Below, in pieces: positions 1 through 6,617 of a DNA stretch of 16,332 nucleotides. The translations under genes and the position numbers were made by a program. The DNA comes from WHSP01 sp040905505 (lineage in GTDB: Bacteria; Gemmatimonadota; Gemmatimonadetes; Longimicrobiales; Longimicrobiaceae), in contig JBBDRL010000106.1 in NCBI GenBank assembly GCA_040905505.1, forward strand, positions 1-16,332, written 5' to 3'. The stretch's first letter is position 1; each line of letters starts with the position of its first letter. The notes below the pieces were generated by a model. That model saw nothing but the letters and a program-made list of their open reading frames with translations, was not told the DNA's origin and did not search any database.

Positions 1-25
1 TTCGTGTCCTGCTCGCGCGACCTTT

Positions 26-82
26 CGTGTCATCCCCGCGCCGCCGTGTCATCCCCGCGCCGCCGTGTCTTCCCCGCGCATG
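26..82. repeat. 19-bp tandem repeat of half-palindromes
   Basis: Three consecutive 19-base units start at 26, 45 and 64. Each begins CGTGTC(A/T)TCCCCGCGC. The third unit (64-82) runs into the left arm of the palindromic element at 66-157. The pattern looks like local amplification of the outer half of that element. No coding signal is seen. Confidence 0.75.
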
Positions 83-157
83 CGGGGATCCAGTTGGATC
101 TCACCCATTGCTTCAAAGGAGCCATCGTACTGGATCCCCGCTCACGCGGGGATGACT
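66..157. repeat. Dispersed palindromic element, copy 1 (REP/dRS3-like)
   Basis: Two hairpin arms face each other. The left arm is CCCCGC-GCAT-GCGGGG (72-87) followed by ATCCAGT. The right arm is ACTGG followed by ATCCCCGC-TCAC-GCGGGGAT-GAC (134-156). The arms are inverted copies of one another around a spacer of roughly 34 bases. The same arrangement occurs at 6184-6275, where the spacer is recognisably related. Intergenic elements of the form GTCATCCCCGC...GCGGGGATCCAGT are widespread in bacteria and resemble REP/BIME or Neisseria dRS3 repeats. No transposase lies nearby. Confidence 0.8.
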
Positions 158-268
158 GAGAGGGATCTTGCAGCCGCCCTCCTGATCCGGTTGGTAGGAG
201 GCTGCCCGACAGGTCCCGCGGGAGTTTCCCCCTGGAATTCAGCGGTTGACGGCGCTACACTTCATGTC

Positions 269-712
269 ATGAACCGGATCTCGCCTCTCGCCATCATGCG
301 CAGCCGCCTCGCGCGGCGCCTCAGCACCTCCGTGCTGTCGGCAGCGTTTCTGCTGGCCGGCGGCGGAGATCTGGTGGGACAAACGGCATGTGCGCACCAC
401 GACCTCGATCAGCAGGGCCCACCCACCACGCACGAGGGCGAGCACGGCACGGCGCACGACGCCGGTCACGGTGATGACGCGCAGGCCGAGGTTCCGCATA
501 CCGGTCACGGCGGCGAGCACGACACCCCGTGCACTTGCATCGGCACCTGCCACGTTGCCGGCGTCGTCGCCACGCCGCCGCTCGGCGGCGCCACGGTCGT
601 CTCCGCCGCGGAGACGCCGGCACCGGCGATCGTCAGTTCCGACGAGGTGGTCGTCGCCCGCACCCTCCTCCGTCTTCTCCCCTTCGCGAACGGACCTCCC
701 CGGCTCGCCTGA
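269..712 (+). CDS. Small exported His/Cys-rich protein, putative metal binding
   Basis: This predicted protein of about 147 residues has a basic N-terminus and a hydrophobic stretch (STSVLSAAFLLAGGG) typical of a signal peptide. The mature part carries about ten histidines, mostly in HD, HG and EH pairs, and a Cys cluster CTCIGTCH (C-x-C-x3-CH). Such composition is typical of extracytoplasmic metal-binding proteins, copper being the usual guess, but no family is assigned with certainty. It vaguely resembles the small Cys/His proteins (DUF2946 type) found beside copper TonB receptors. I chose ATG 269, although ATG 296 would also keep the signal peptide. The frame is open further upstream, but there it would translate the palindromic repeat. 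It lies 94 bases before the TonB-dependent receptor gene on the same strand, so a shared transcript is likely. Confidence 0.6.
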   Translation: MNRISPLAIMRSRLARRLSTSVLSAAFLLAGGGDLVGQTACAHHDLDQQGPPTTHEGEHGTAHDAGHGDDAQAEVPHTGHGGEHDTPCTCIGTCHVAGVVATPPLGGATVVSAAETPAPAIVSSDEVVVARTLLRLLPFANGPPRLA

Positions 713-806
713 GTCGCAGACGCGACTCCTGTGAGTCCAGTCCGGCCCGCGCCAGAGTGGCGTCGGGTCCGGAAGCGATATCGACGAACACGGGGAGTGT
801 ACCGTC

Positions 807-3164
807 ATGGACAAGCGAATCACGTGCGCCGCATCGTGGCGCGCGTTTCAGAGCGTATTCGTCGCCCTGCTCGCGATCGGGGCGGCACTGATCGACGCGC
901 CGGCGGCCGTGGCGCAGGGCGCGAGCGGCACCGTACAGGGCCGCGTCACATCCGCCGACGACGGAGCGCCGCTCCCCGGGGTCCGGGTGTATGTGGAGGG
1001 TACCACGCGCGGGGGGCTGACCGGTGAACGCGGCGCGTTCCGCCTGGACGATGTGCCCGCCGGTGAGCGGGTCGTCGTCTTCCAGGTGCTGGGTCACCGG
1101 ACCGAGCGCCGCCCCGTCACTCTGAGCGCGGGCGACGCGCTCGCGGTGGACGTACAGATGTCGGCCGAGGCGCTCCCGATCGCCGGGGTGGTGGTGAGCG
1201 CGACGCGCGAGGCGCAGAGCCTGGCGCAGACCGCGGCGACCGTGGGCGTGGTTCAGAGCTCAGAGATCCGCCAGGCTCGCCCGACGCATCCGTCGGAGAT
1301 CATGGGCAAGATCCCGGGCGTCTGGGTCAACGTGACCGCTGGCGAGGGTCACGCGACCGCGATCCGGCAGCCGCTCACGACCGATCCGGTCTACCTCTTC
1401 CTCGAGGATGGCGTCCCGACCCGCTCGACGGGGTTCTTCAACCACAACGCGCTCTACGAGATCAACCTGCCGCAGGCCGAGCGGATCGAGGTGATCAAGG
1501 GCCCGTCGAGCGCGTTGTACGGATCGGACGCGATCGGCGGGACGATCAACGTCGAGACGCGCCCCGCCGTTGCGGCGCCGGGCCTGGAGGCGACGACGGA
1601 GGTCGGCGCCAACGGGTACCTGCGCCTCCTCGGCTCCTACGCGCACACCACCGACGCCGACGGCCTGCGCGGTGACCTCAACCTCACGCGGACCGATGGG
1701 TGGCGCGACGGCACCGCCTACGACCGGCAGGGCGCCACGCTGCGCTGGGACCGGGCGTTGAGCGGCGGCCAGTCGCTCAAGACGGTCGCCGCCTTCTCGC
1801 GCATCGATCAGCAGACCGCCGGCTCCTCGCGGCTTCCGGAGCAGGCGTTCCTCGACAATCCCACGCTCAACCTGACGCCCGTATCATTCCGCGAGGTGGC
1901 CGCCGCGCGGCTCTCCACCGAGTACGAGCGCGCCGGGGCGAGCTCGCTCCTCAGCGTCACGCCCTTCGCGCGTTACAACGCGATGGACATCCTCCCCAAC
2001 TGGTCGCTCAGCTACGATCCGGCGATATGGGAGACATCCAACCGGTCGTTAGGCGTGCTGGCCAAGTTCCGCCGCGACTTCGATCCGCTCCAGAGCCGGG
2101 TGATCGTCGGGCTGGACGTCGACTGGAGCCCGGGCGAGCACTTCGAGCGACGCATCGACCCGTTTCGTGACGGGGGTGTGTTCACCGACTACACGACGGG
2201 CGACGTCCTCTATGATTACGACGTCACCTTCCTGGGTGTCTCGCCGTACCTGCACGCGGAGACCTCACCGACCGAGCGGCTGCGGGTGACGGCCGGGCTG
2301 CGGTTCGATCGCATCGGATACGATTACGAGAACCGTCTGACCGCCGAGCAGAGCGGGTCGCACCGGCGGCCGGCGAGCACGAGCGTGCGGTATTCCGAAG
2401 CGAGCCCGAAGCTCGGCGCCACCTTCGACCTCGGCTCGGGCGCGAGCGTGTTCGTGTCGTACAGCCAGGGGTTTCGCGCGCCGTCCGAGTCGCAGCTCTT
2501 CCGGCAGGGGGTCGCGGTGAACACCGTCGGGCTCGAGCCGGTGGAGGCGACGAACTACGAGGCGGGGCTGCGGGGCTCGATCGCGGGGCGGTTCACCTAC
2601 GATCTGGCCGCCTACTCGATGACCAAGACGAACGACATCCTGGACTTCCAGCGCGCCGACGACGTCCGCGAGACGCAGAACGCCGGCGGCACGCTGCACC
2701 GCGGCATCGAGCTCGGCCTCGGAGTCGCCCTGCCGGCCGACCTGACGTTGCGGACGGCGATGTCGATCATGCGGCATACCTACGAGACCTGGCGGCCGAA
2801 CGCCGGGACGGACTTCAGCGGCAATGAGATCGAGAACGGGCCGCGCACGATGGCCAACACCTCGCTCGCGTGGGCGCCCGACGGCCCCGCCGGTCCGCGG
2901 GTCGAGCTCGAGTCGGTCTACCAGGGCGGGTACTGGCTGAATGCGGAGAACACCGAGCGCTACGACGGCCACCACCTGGTCAACCTGAGCGCGAACTGGC
3001 CGGTACACCCGACGGTGGCGGTGTTCGGGAAGCTCAAGAACGTGATGGACGAGACCTACGCCGAGAGCGCCGGCTACAGCGCCTTCCGCGGCCGCGAGTT
3101 CGCCCCGGGACTGCCCCGGACGCTCTATGTCGGCGCGCAGGTCACATTCACAGGAGGACTGTGA
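807..3164 (+). CDS. TonB-dependent outer-membrane receptor
   Basis: This 785-residue protein belongs to the TonB-dependent receptor family, which imports scarce ligands across the outer membrane using TonB energy. A signal peptide ends near AVAQ-G (residue 37). Residues about 42-118 form a carboxypeptidase-regulatory-like beta domain (GTVQGRVTSADDGAPLPGVRV). Residues about 135-252 form the plug, with the characteristic IEVIKGPSSALYGSDAIGG segment, and the rest is the 22-strand-type barrel. The length is normal for the family. A GGGGAG ribosome-binding site (792-797) supports ATG 807. The stop overlaps the next start (TGATG), so the two genes are translationally coupled. The substrate cannot be read from the sequence. 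The His/Cys-rich protein upstream and the CPCC lipoprotein and thioredoxin downstream suggest a metal or metallophore. Confidence 0.93.
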   Translation: MDKRITCAASWRAFQSVFVALLAIGAALIDAPAAVAQGASGTVQGRVTSADDGAPLPGVRVYVEGTTRGGLTGERGAFRLDDVPAGERVVVFQVLGHRTERRPVTLSAGDALAVDVQMSAEALPIAGVVVSATREAQSLAQTAATVGVVQSSEIRQARPTHPSEIMGKIPGVWVNVTAGEGHATAIRQPLTTDPVYLFLEDGVPTRSTGFFNHNALYEINLPQAERIEVIKGPSSALYGSDAIGGTINVETRPAVAAPGLEATTEVGANGYLRLLGSYAHTTDADGLRGDLNLTRTDGWRDGTAYDRQGATLRWDRALSGGQSLKTVAAFSRIDQQTAGSSRLPEQAFLDNPTLNLTPVSFREVAAARLSTEYERAGASSLLSVTPFARYNAMDILPNWSLSYDPAIWETSNRSLGVLAKFRRDFDPLQSRVIVGLDVDWSPGEHFERRIDPFRDGGVFTDYTTGDVLYDYDVTFLGVSPYLHAETSPTERLRVTAGLRFDRIGYDYENRLTAEQSGSHRRPASTSVRYSEASPKLGATFDLGSGASVFVSYSQGFRAPSESQLFRQGVAVNTVGLEPVEATNYEAGLRGSIAGRFTYDLAAYSMTKTNDILDFQRADDVRETQNAGGTLHRGIELGLGVALPADLTLRTAMSIMRHTYETWRPNAGTDFSGNEIENGPRTMANTSLAWAPDGPAGPRVELESVYQGGYWLNAENTERYDGHHLVNLSANWPVHPTVAVFGKLKNVMDETYAESAGYSAFRGREFAPGLPRTLYVGAQVTFTGGL

Positions 3165-4480
3165 TGATACATCGCATCATGAAGGGCGCGGCGAGGGGGA
3201 TCGGAGGCGCCGCGCTGGCGGGGCTCGGCGGCCTCGCCGCATGCGCGGAAGCGGGCGCGGGCGCGACGTTGACCTCCACGACGGAGACGACGCTCGCGCA
3301 GGCGGGCGCGTCGAATCCCACCGTAGCGCTGGACGATGCGTCAGGCGTCGGCTATGCCGCCTGGGTGGAAACGACGGGCGGGGAGTCCGACGTGTTCGTC
3401 GCCCGGATCGGACTGGACGGCGACGACGGTGAGCGGGTGCGCGTCAATCACATCCCGGGCGACGCCGCGCCCCACGCGCAGGCGCCGGCGCAGGTCGCGA
3501 CCGGTCCCGGCAACGATGTCTACGTGGTCTGGCAGAACACCCGGGACGTCGAATGGCTAGACTTCGGTGCCGCGGACGTCCGATTCGCGCGCTCGGGCGA
3601 TGGCGGTCGCACCTGGCAACCAGCTATCACGGTGAACGACGATGCCCAGGAAGCCCCCGCCCGCCACACCTTCCACGACATCGTTGTCGCGCCGGACGGC
3701 ACGATCTACGTCTCCTGGATCGACGCGCGGGTCCGGGACCGCGAGCGGATGGAGGGGTACCAGGCAGCCGCTGCCGGGGAATCGACCGAAGGCGCGCCGG
3801 ACGCAGCAGCCGCGGAGCCCGGCACCGAGATCCGGGTGGCGCGCTCGACGGACGGCGGCCGTTCGTTCTCCGACAGCGTCGTGCTCGAGACGAACTCCTG
3901 CCCGTGCTGCCGCACGTCCATGGCCGCCGGCCCCGACGGCGCGCTCTACGTCACCTGGCGTAAGATCTACGAGGGTGACGTCCGCGACATCGCGCTGGCG
4001 CGCTCGACGGACGGGGGCCGCTCGTTCAGCGAGCCGATGCGCGTGCACCTCGACGGCTGGGTGTTCCCCGGGTGCCCGCACGCCGGCGCCGACGTCACCG
4101 TCGACCGCGAGGGCCGCGTCTACGTCGCCTGGTACACCGGCGCGCCCGACCGGACCGGCGCCTACCTCGCCGTCTCCGAAGACGGTGGAGCGAGCTTCGG
4201 CCCGCCGACCCGGCTGACGCCCGAGGGCGCCATTCCGACGACGCAGGTCAGCGTCACCGCCGACGGAGCGGGCGGCGTATGGGTGGCCTGGGAAGATCCA
4301 GAGGGGGAGGTGCCCTCGGTGAAGCTGGCGCGCGTCGTCCCCGATGGGACGCTCCAGCCGGTGGACCTCGGTGGCCCGGCCGGGGCGCTGCCTTCGCTCG
4401 CCGCGTCCGACCCGCACCTGGCGGCGGCGTGGCTCGAGGGCGAATCCGTACACGTGCTGAGGGGGATCGATGAGGATTGA
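3164..4480 (+). CDS. Sialidase-fold (BNR/Asp-box) lipoprotein with CPCC motif
   Basis: This 438-residue lipoprotein has a lipobox LAAC at Cys27. Four Asp-boxes (SGDGGRTW 144-151, STDGGRSF 228-235 and 281-288, SEDGGASF 338-345) mark a beta-propeller of the sialidase/BNR type. I see no convincing sialidase catalytic arginine triad, so glycosidase activity is doubtful. The unusual part is CPCC at 246-249 together with GCPHAG at 303-308. These Cys and His residues could bind a metal or take part in thiol redox chemistry. ATG 3164 is preceded by GGAGGA (3153-3158) and overlaps the receptor stop. Its end overlaps the thioredoxin gene by 11 bases. The context suggests a periplasmic or surface partner of the receptor, kept reduced or loaded by the TlpA-like protein. 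That role is inferred. Confidence 0.8.
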   Translation: MIHRIMKGAARGIGGAALAGLGGLAACAEAGAGATLTSTTETTLAQAGASNPTVALDDASGVGYAAWVETTGGESDVFVARIGLDGDDGERVRVNHIPGDAAPHAQAPAQVATGPGNDVYVVWQNTRDVEWLDFGAADVRFARSGDGGRTWQPAITVNDDAQEAPARHTFHDIVVAPDGTIYVSWIDARVRDRERMEGYQAAAAGESTEGAPDAAAAEPGTEIRVARSTDGGRSFSDSVVLETNSCPCCRTSMAAGPDGALYVTWRKIYEGDVRDIALARSTDGGRSFSEPMRVHLDGWVFPGCPHAGADVTVDREGRVYVAWYTGAPDRTGAYLAVSEDGGASFGPPTRLTPEGAIPTTQVSVTADGAGGVWVAWEDPEGEVPSVKLARVVPDGTLQPVDLGGPAGALPSLAASDPHLAAAWLEGESVHVLRGIDED

Positions 4481-4988
4481 TCTGGAGCGGTCGCGAGCGA
4501 TGGCGGGCGTGCTGGCCGCTCTGTGCGCGACGCTGCTCGCCGGCTGCGAGGCGAATGGCGCGGGAGGCGGGGTCGCGATCGGCGAGCCGGTGCCCGCCTA
4601 CGCCGCACCGACCCTCGAGGGTGATTCGCTCGCGCTAGCCGACCTCCAGGGGTCGCCGGTCCTGCTCAACCTGTGGGCGACCTGGTGCGGCCCCTGTCGC
4701 GAGGAGATGCCGGACCTCCAGGCCCTCCATGAGGACTACCGGGCCGCGGGGCTGCGGGTGGTCGGCGTGAGCATAGACCAGGCGAGCGCCGGGGGGGCGG
4801 TGCGCACCTTCCTCGACGAGCACGCGATCACCTTCACCGTCCTGCACGACCCGCAGGGGCGCATCACACGGATGTTCCGGACGGTCGGTGTGCCCGAGAC
4901 GTTCCTGATCGGGGGCGACGGGCGGCTGGTCGCCCGGTGGATCGGGCCGATCGATCCGGCGGTGGTGAGACAAACCATTGATCTCTAA
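4470..4988 (+). CDS. TlpA-like thioredoxin-fold lipoprotein
   Basis: This 172-residue protein has a lipobox LLAGC (Cys26) and a thioredoxin fold of the TlpA/ResA/AhpC-TSA type. The redox motif WCGPC is at 72-76, preceded by VLLNLWAT, and the cis-proline loop VGVPETFLI lies near the C-terminus. Such membrane-anchored periplasmic thioredoxins reduce disulfides, for example in cytochrome c maturation or copper-site assembly. The start at 4470 lies inside the end of the preceding gene (11-base overlap) with a G-rich stretch (4461-4465) upstream. An internal ATG at 4500 would give a short signal, so the upstream start is preferred. Its coupling to the CPCC lipoprotein makes the cysteines of that protein the natural candidate substrate (inference). 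Confidence 0.9.
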   Translation: MRIDLERSRAMAGVLAALCATLLAGCEANGAGGGVAIGEPVPAYAAPTLEGDSLALADLQGSPVLLNLWATWCGPCREEMPDLQALHEDYRAAGLRVVGVSIDQASAGGAVRTFLDEHAITFTVLHDPQGRITRMFRTVGVPETFLIGGDGRLVARWIGPIDPAVVRQTIDL

Positions 4989-5003
4989 TTCGTGATTCTG
5001 AAG

Positions 5004-5033
5004 AAATTTGAGATTTGAATTTGAATTTTGAAT
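5004..5033. repeat. AT-rich dispersed motif, copy 1
   Basis: This AT-rich stretch lies between two convergent genes in a GC-rich background. It contains GAATTTGAATTTTGAA. The reverse complement of 12265-12300 contains GAATTTCGAATTTTGAA, which differs by one inserted base. Short motifs of this kind recur between genes in many bacterial genomes. No function is known to me. Confidence 0.5.
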
Positions 5034-5123
5034 GGCGCGGGGGACGGGCTCTCGAGGGCTTGTCGAGGCTGTCTCGGGCCTTGCGTGAGGAAGGCAGGGG
5101 GATGTGGCGAGGGGGTGGGCGGG

Positions 5124-5876
5124 TCAGGTGAAGATCATCTTCAGGCCGGCGAGAAGGAGAACGACGCATAGGAGTTGGCGGAGGATGGGCGTGGCGAGGC
5201 GGCGACTGCCGTATTCGGCGCCGACCCAGCCGCCGACGAGGACCGCTGGCGCCCAGAGCGCGATCCCGCTCGGGATGTTCTGGACCAGCGAGAGCACTCC
5301 GAGGAGGCCGGAGGTGGAATTGACGAGGATGAACACCGCAGCCACCCCCGCCGACTCACGCATCCTCGCCCAGCCCATCATCAGCAGCAGCGGACTCAGG
5401 AAGATACCGCCGCCGACGCCCGTCAGGCCGGACAGCAGTCCGATGCCGAGCCCCGCTAGAAGCGCGATCCAGCGCGCCGGACGGATTGCCGGAGGTTCCC
5501 CGCCACTGGAAGCCCGCGCCGCCTGATACATCCGCCACGCGGCATAGAGGAGAACCATGCCGACCACTGCGCGATAGGTGTCATCCGGGAGCGAGAGCCG
5601 CCCCCCCACGAAGGCCGCGGGCACCGAGGTGAGCGCGAAGGGCCACAGCAGCGACCATGAGAAGGCCCCGGCCCGGTAGAACTTGTATGATGCGATCAGG
5701 GCGACCAGGATGTTGAGCAGCAGCGCCGTAGGCCGCATCGTCTCCGGCGCCAGCCCAAAGAGCGCCATTACCGCCAGGTACCCCGACGCGCCCGCGTGCC
5801 CGACCGACGAGTACAGGGCGGCGGCCGCCAGAAAGCACAGCGCGATCAGCAGAACGGTCGAGGAGATTTCGAACAT
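5124..5876 (-). CDS. TauE/SafE-family membrane permease
   Basis: This protein of about 250 residues has roughly eight hydrophobic segments. It shows the two-halved layout of the TauE/SafE (DUF81) family: SSVGHAGASGYLAVMALFGL in the first half and GLLSGLTGVGGGIFLSPLLL in the second. The family includes putative exporters or importers of sulfite, sulfoacetate and other anions, and the substrate here is unknown. I chose ATG 5876 (MFEISSTVLL), which gives the usual family length. No clear Shine-Dalgarno sequence precedes it. The frame stays open to 6083, but the added 69 residues are polar, low-complexity and unlike the family, so I exclude them. The gene converges on the thioredoxin gene and is probably transcribed alone. 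Confidence 0.85.
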   Translation of the reverse strand: MFEISSTVLLIALCFLAAAALYSSVGHAGASGYLAVMALFGLAPETMRPTALLLNILVALIASYKFYRAGAFSWSLLWPFALTSVPAAFVGGRLSLPDDTYRAVVGMVLLYAAWRMYQAARASSGGEPPAIRPARWIALLAGLGIGLLSGLTGVGGGIFLSPLLLMMGWARMRESAGVAAVFILVNSTSGLLGVLSLVQNIPSGIALWAPAVLVGGWVGAEYGSRRLATPILRQLLCVVLLLAGLKMIFT

Positions 5877-6129
5877 CGCGGTCGAGGTGAGCGTGTCGCG
5901 TACGGCACAGGAGAGTACGACCTCGAGCGCCTCCTGACGAGTCCTCGCGGCGCGTGGAAATCGCCGGAGCGAGGAAGGTCGGCTGCGGAATTGAGAGTTC
6001 GTCGCCGAATTTTCTTGATCCTCGGGCCGAGTAGAGTCTTGAACGTCATCCTGCCCTTGGCTCGGTTGTCGCTCAGTCGTCATCCCCTATAGTAGGTCTG
6101 AGGGAGTTATCCACGCGCGGCGAGGAGAG

Positions 6130-6152
6130 CCCGCGCAGGCGGGGATCCAGTG
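6130..6152. repeat. Partial arm of the palindromic element
   Basis: The sequence CCCGCGCAGGCGGGGATCCAG matches the inner part of the arm at 6184-6213 but lacks the outer GTCATC. It is a solitary arm 32 bases before the complete element. Confidence 0.7.
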
Positions 6153-6183
6153 GCACGAGTCCGCTCTACGGCGGCAACCACTG

Positions 6184-6275
6184 CGTCATCCCCGCGCAGG
6201 CGGGGATCCAGTGCGATCTCGACCAATCGCTCATGGTCGCCATGCTACTGGATCCCCGCCTGCGCGGGGATGACG
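6184..6275. repeat. Dispersed palindromic element, copy 2 (REP/dRS3-like)
   Basis: The left arm CGTCATCCCCGCGCAGGCGG... (6184-6213) and the right arm ending GGGGATGACG (6247-6275) are near-perfect inverted copies, each with its own internal hairpin. The spacer of about 33 bases aligns with that of the copy at 66-157: both contain GATCTC, CCA, CGCTC/TGCTTC and GCCAT. The whole unit of about 90 bases is therefore the mobile or amplified entity, not just the arms. Confidence 0.85.
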
Positions 6276-6340
6276 ATTAACGCGTGGGGATGATGATCGA
6301 CGTATCTGGCATGACGATAAACAAACCGATGACACGGAAG

Positions 6341-6550
6341 ACCTTCGCGCACCTCATCGCCGGGCACCGGCCGCCGCCGGATCGGGGGATGGGCTNNNNN
6401 NNNNNNNNNNNNNNNNNNNNNNNNNNNNNNNNNNNNNNNNNNNNNNNNNNNNNNNNNNNNNNNNNNNNNNNNNNNNNNNNNNNNNNNNNNNNNNNACCTT
6501 CGCGCACCTCATCGCCGGGCACCGGCCGCCGCCGGATCGGGGGATGGGCT
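6341..6550. other. Assembly gap flanked by identical 55-base ends
   Basis: Bases 6341-6395 and 6496-6550 are identical over 55 bases, on either side of exactly 100 N (6396-6495). This is the signature of two contig ends sharing a k-mer overlap that a scaffolder joined with a placeholder. Either the gap has zero length and the ends should merge, or a longer direct repeat is hidden. The distance across the gap is not reliable. Confidence 0.9.
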
Positions 6551-6617
6551 GACTCGCGACCATACGGACCTTCGCCAGCTCCTCGCGGCGCGGCTATTCG
6601 ACCTGCGCGACCTGGAT

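Larger units (their letters stand above)
5877..6617. other. Gene-poor stretch with repeats and an assembly gap
   Basis: No convincing gene is seen here. The first 200 bases are upstream of the permease and contain only short, polar, overlapping frames. A single TTATCCACG (6107-6115) differs by one base from a DnaA box but stands alone. Then come a partial and a full palindromic element (6130-6275) and an N gap (6396-6495) with identical 55-base flanks. A tiny frame starting at 6290 (MMIDVSGMTINKPM...) would stop just after the shared 55-mer if the flanks were merged. It is too short to call. Confidence 0.6.

Noticed and set aside
26..157. CRISPR-like array at the left edge
   Set aside because: The units are 19 bases with no unique spacers between them, and the later part is an inverted hairpin element. 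No cas genes are present.
246..260. Promoter TTGACG ... TACACT before the His-rich protein
   Set aside because: The two boxes are only three bases apart, so they cannot act as a -35/-10 pair, and no alternative -35 box is convincing.
2265..3008. Minus-strand open frame of 247 residues inside the TonB receptor gene
   Set aside because: It is antisense to a well-supported receptor gene, has low-complexity translation and no ribosome-binding site.
3557..4453. Minus-strand open frame of about 300 residues opposite the propeller gene
   Set aside because: It is a typical antisense frame in GC-rich coding DNA with Arg/Gly/Val-rich translation and no motif. The plus-strand gene has lipobox and Asp-boxes.
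5034..5123. Bidirectional terminator between the thioredoxin and permease genes
   Set aside because: Only weak, imperfect G/C-rich complementarity is visible and there is no T tract on either strand.
5877..6083. N-terminal extension of the TauE/SafE permease to ATG 6083
   Set aside because: The extra 69 residues are polar and unlike the family, and the protein from 5876 already has the normal length and begins directly before the first membrane segment.
6107..6115. Possible DnaA box TTATCCACG (replication origin)
   Set aside because: It is a single imperfect site with no cluster, no AT-rich unwinding region and no origin-linked genes nearby.
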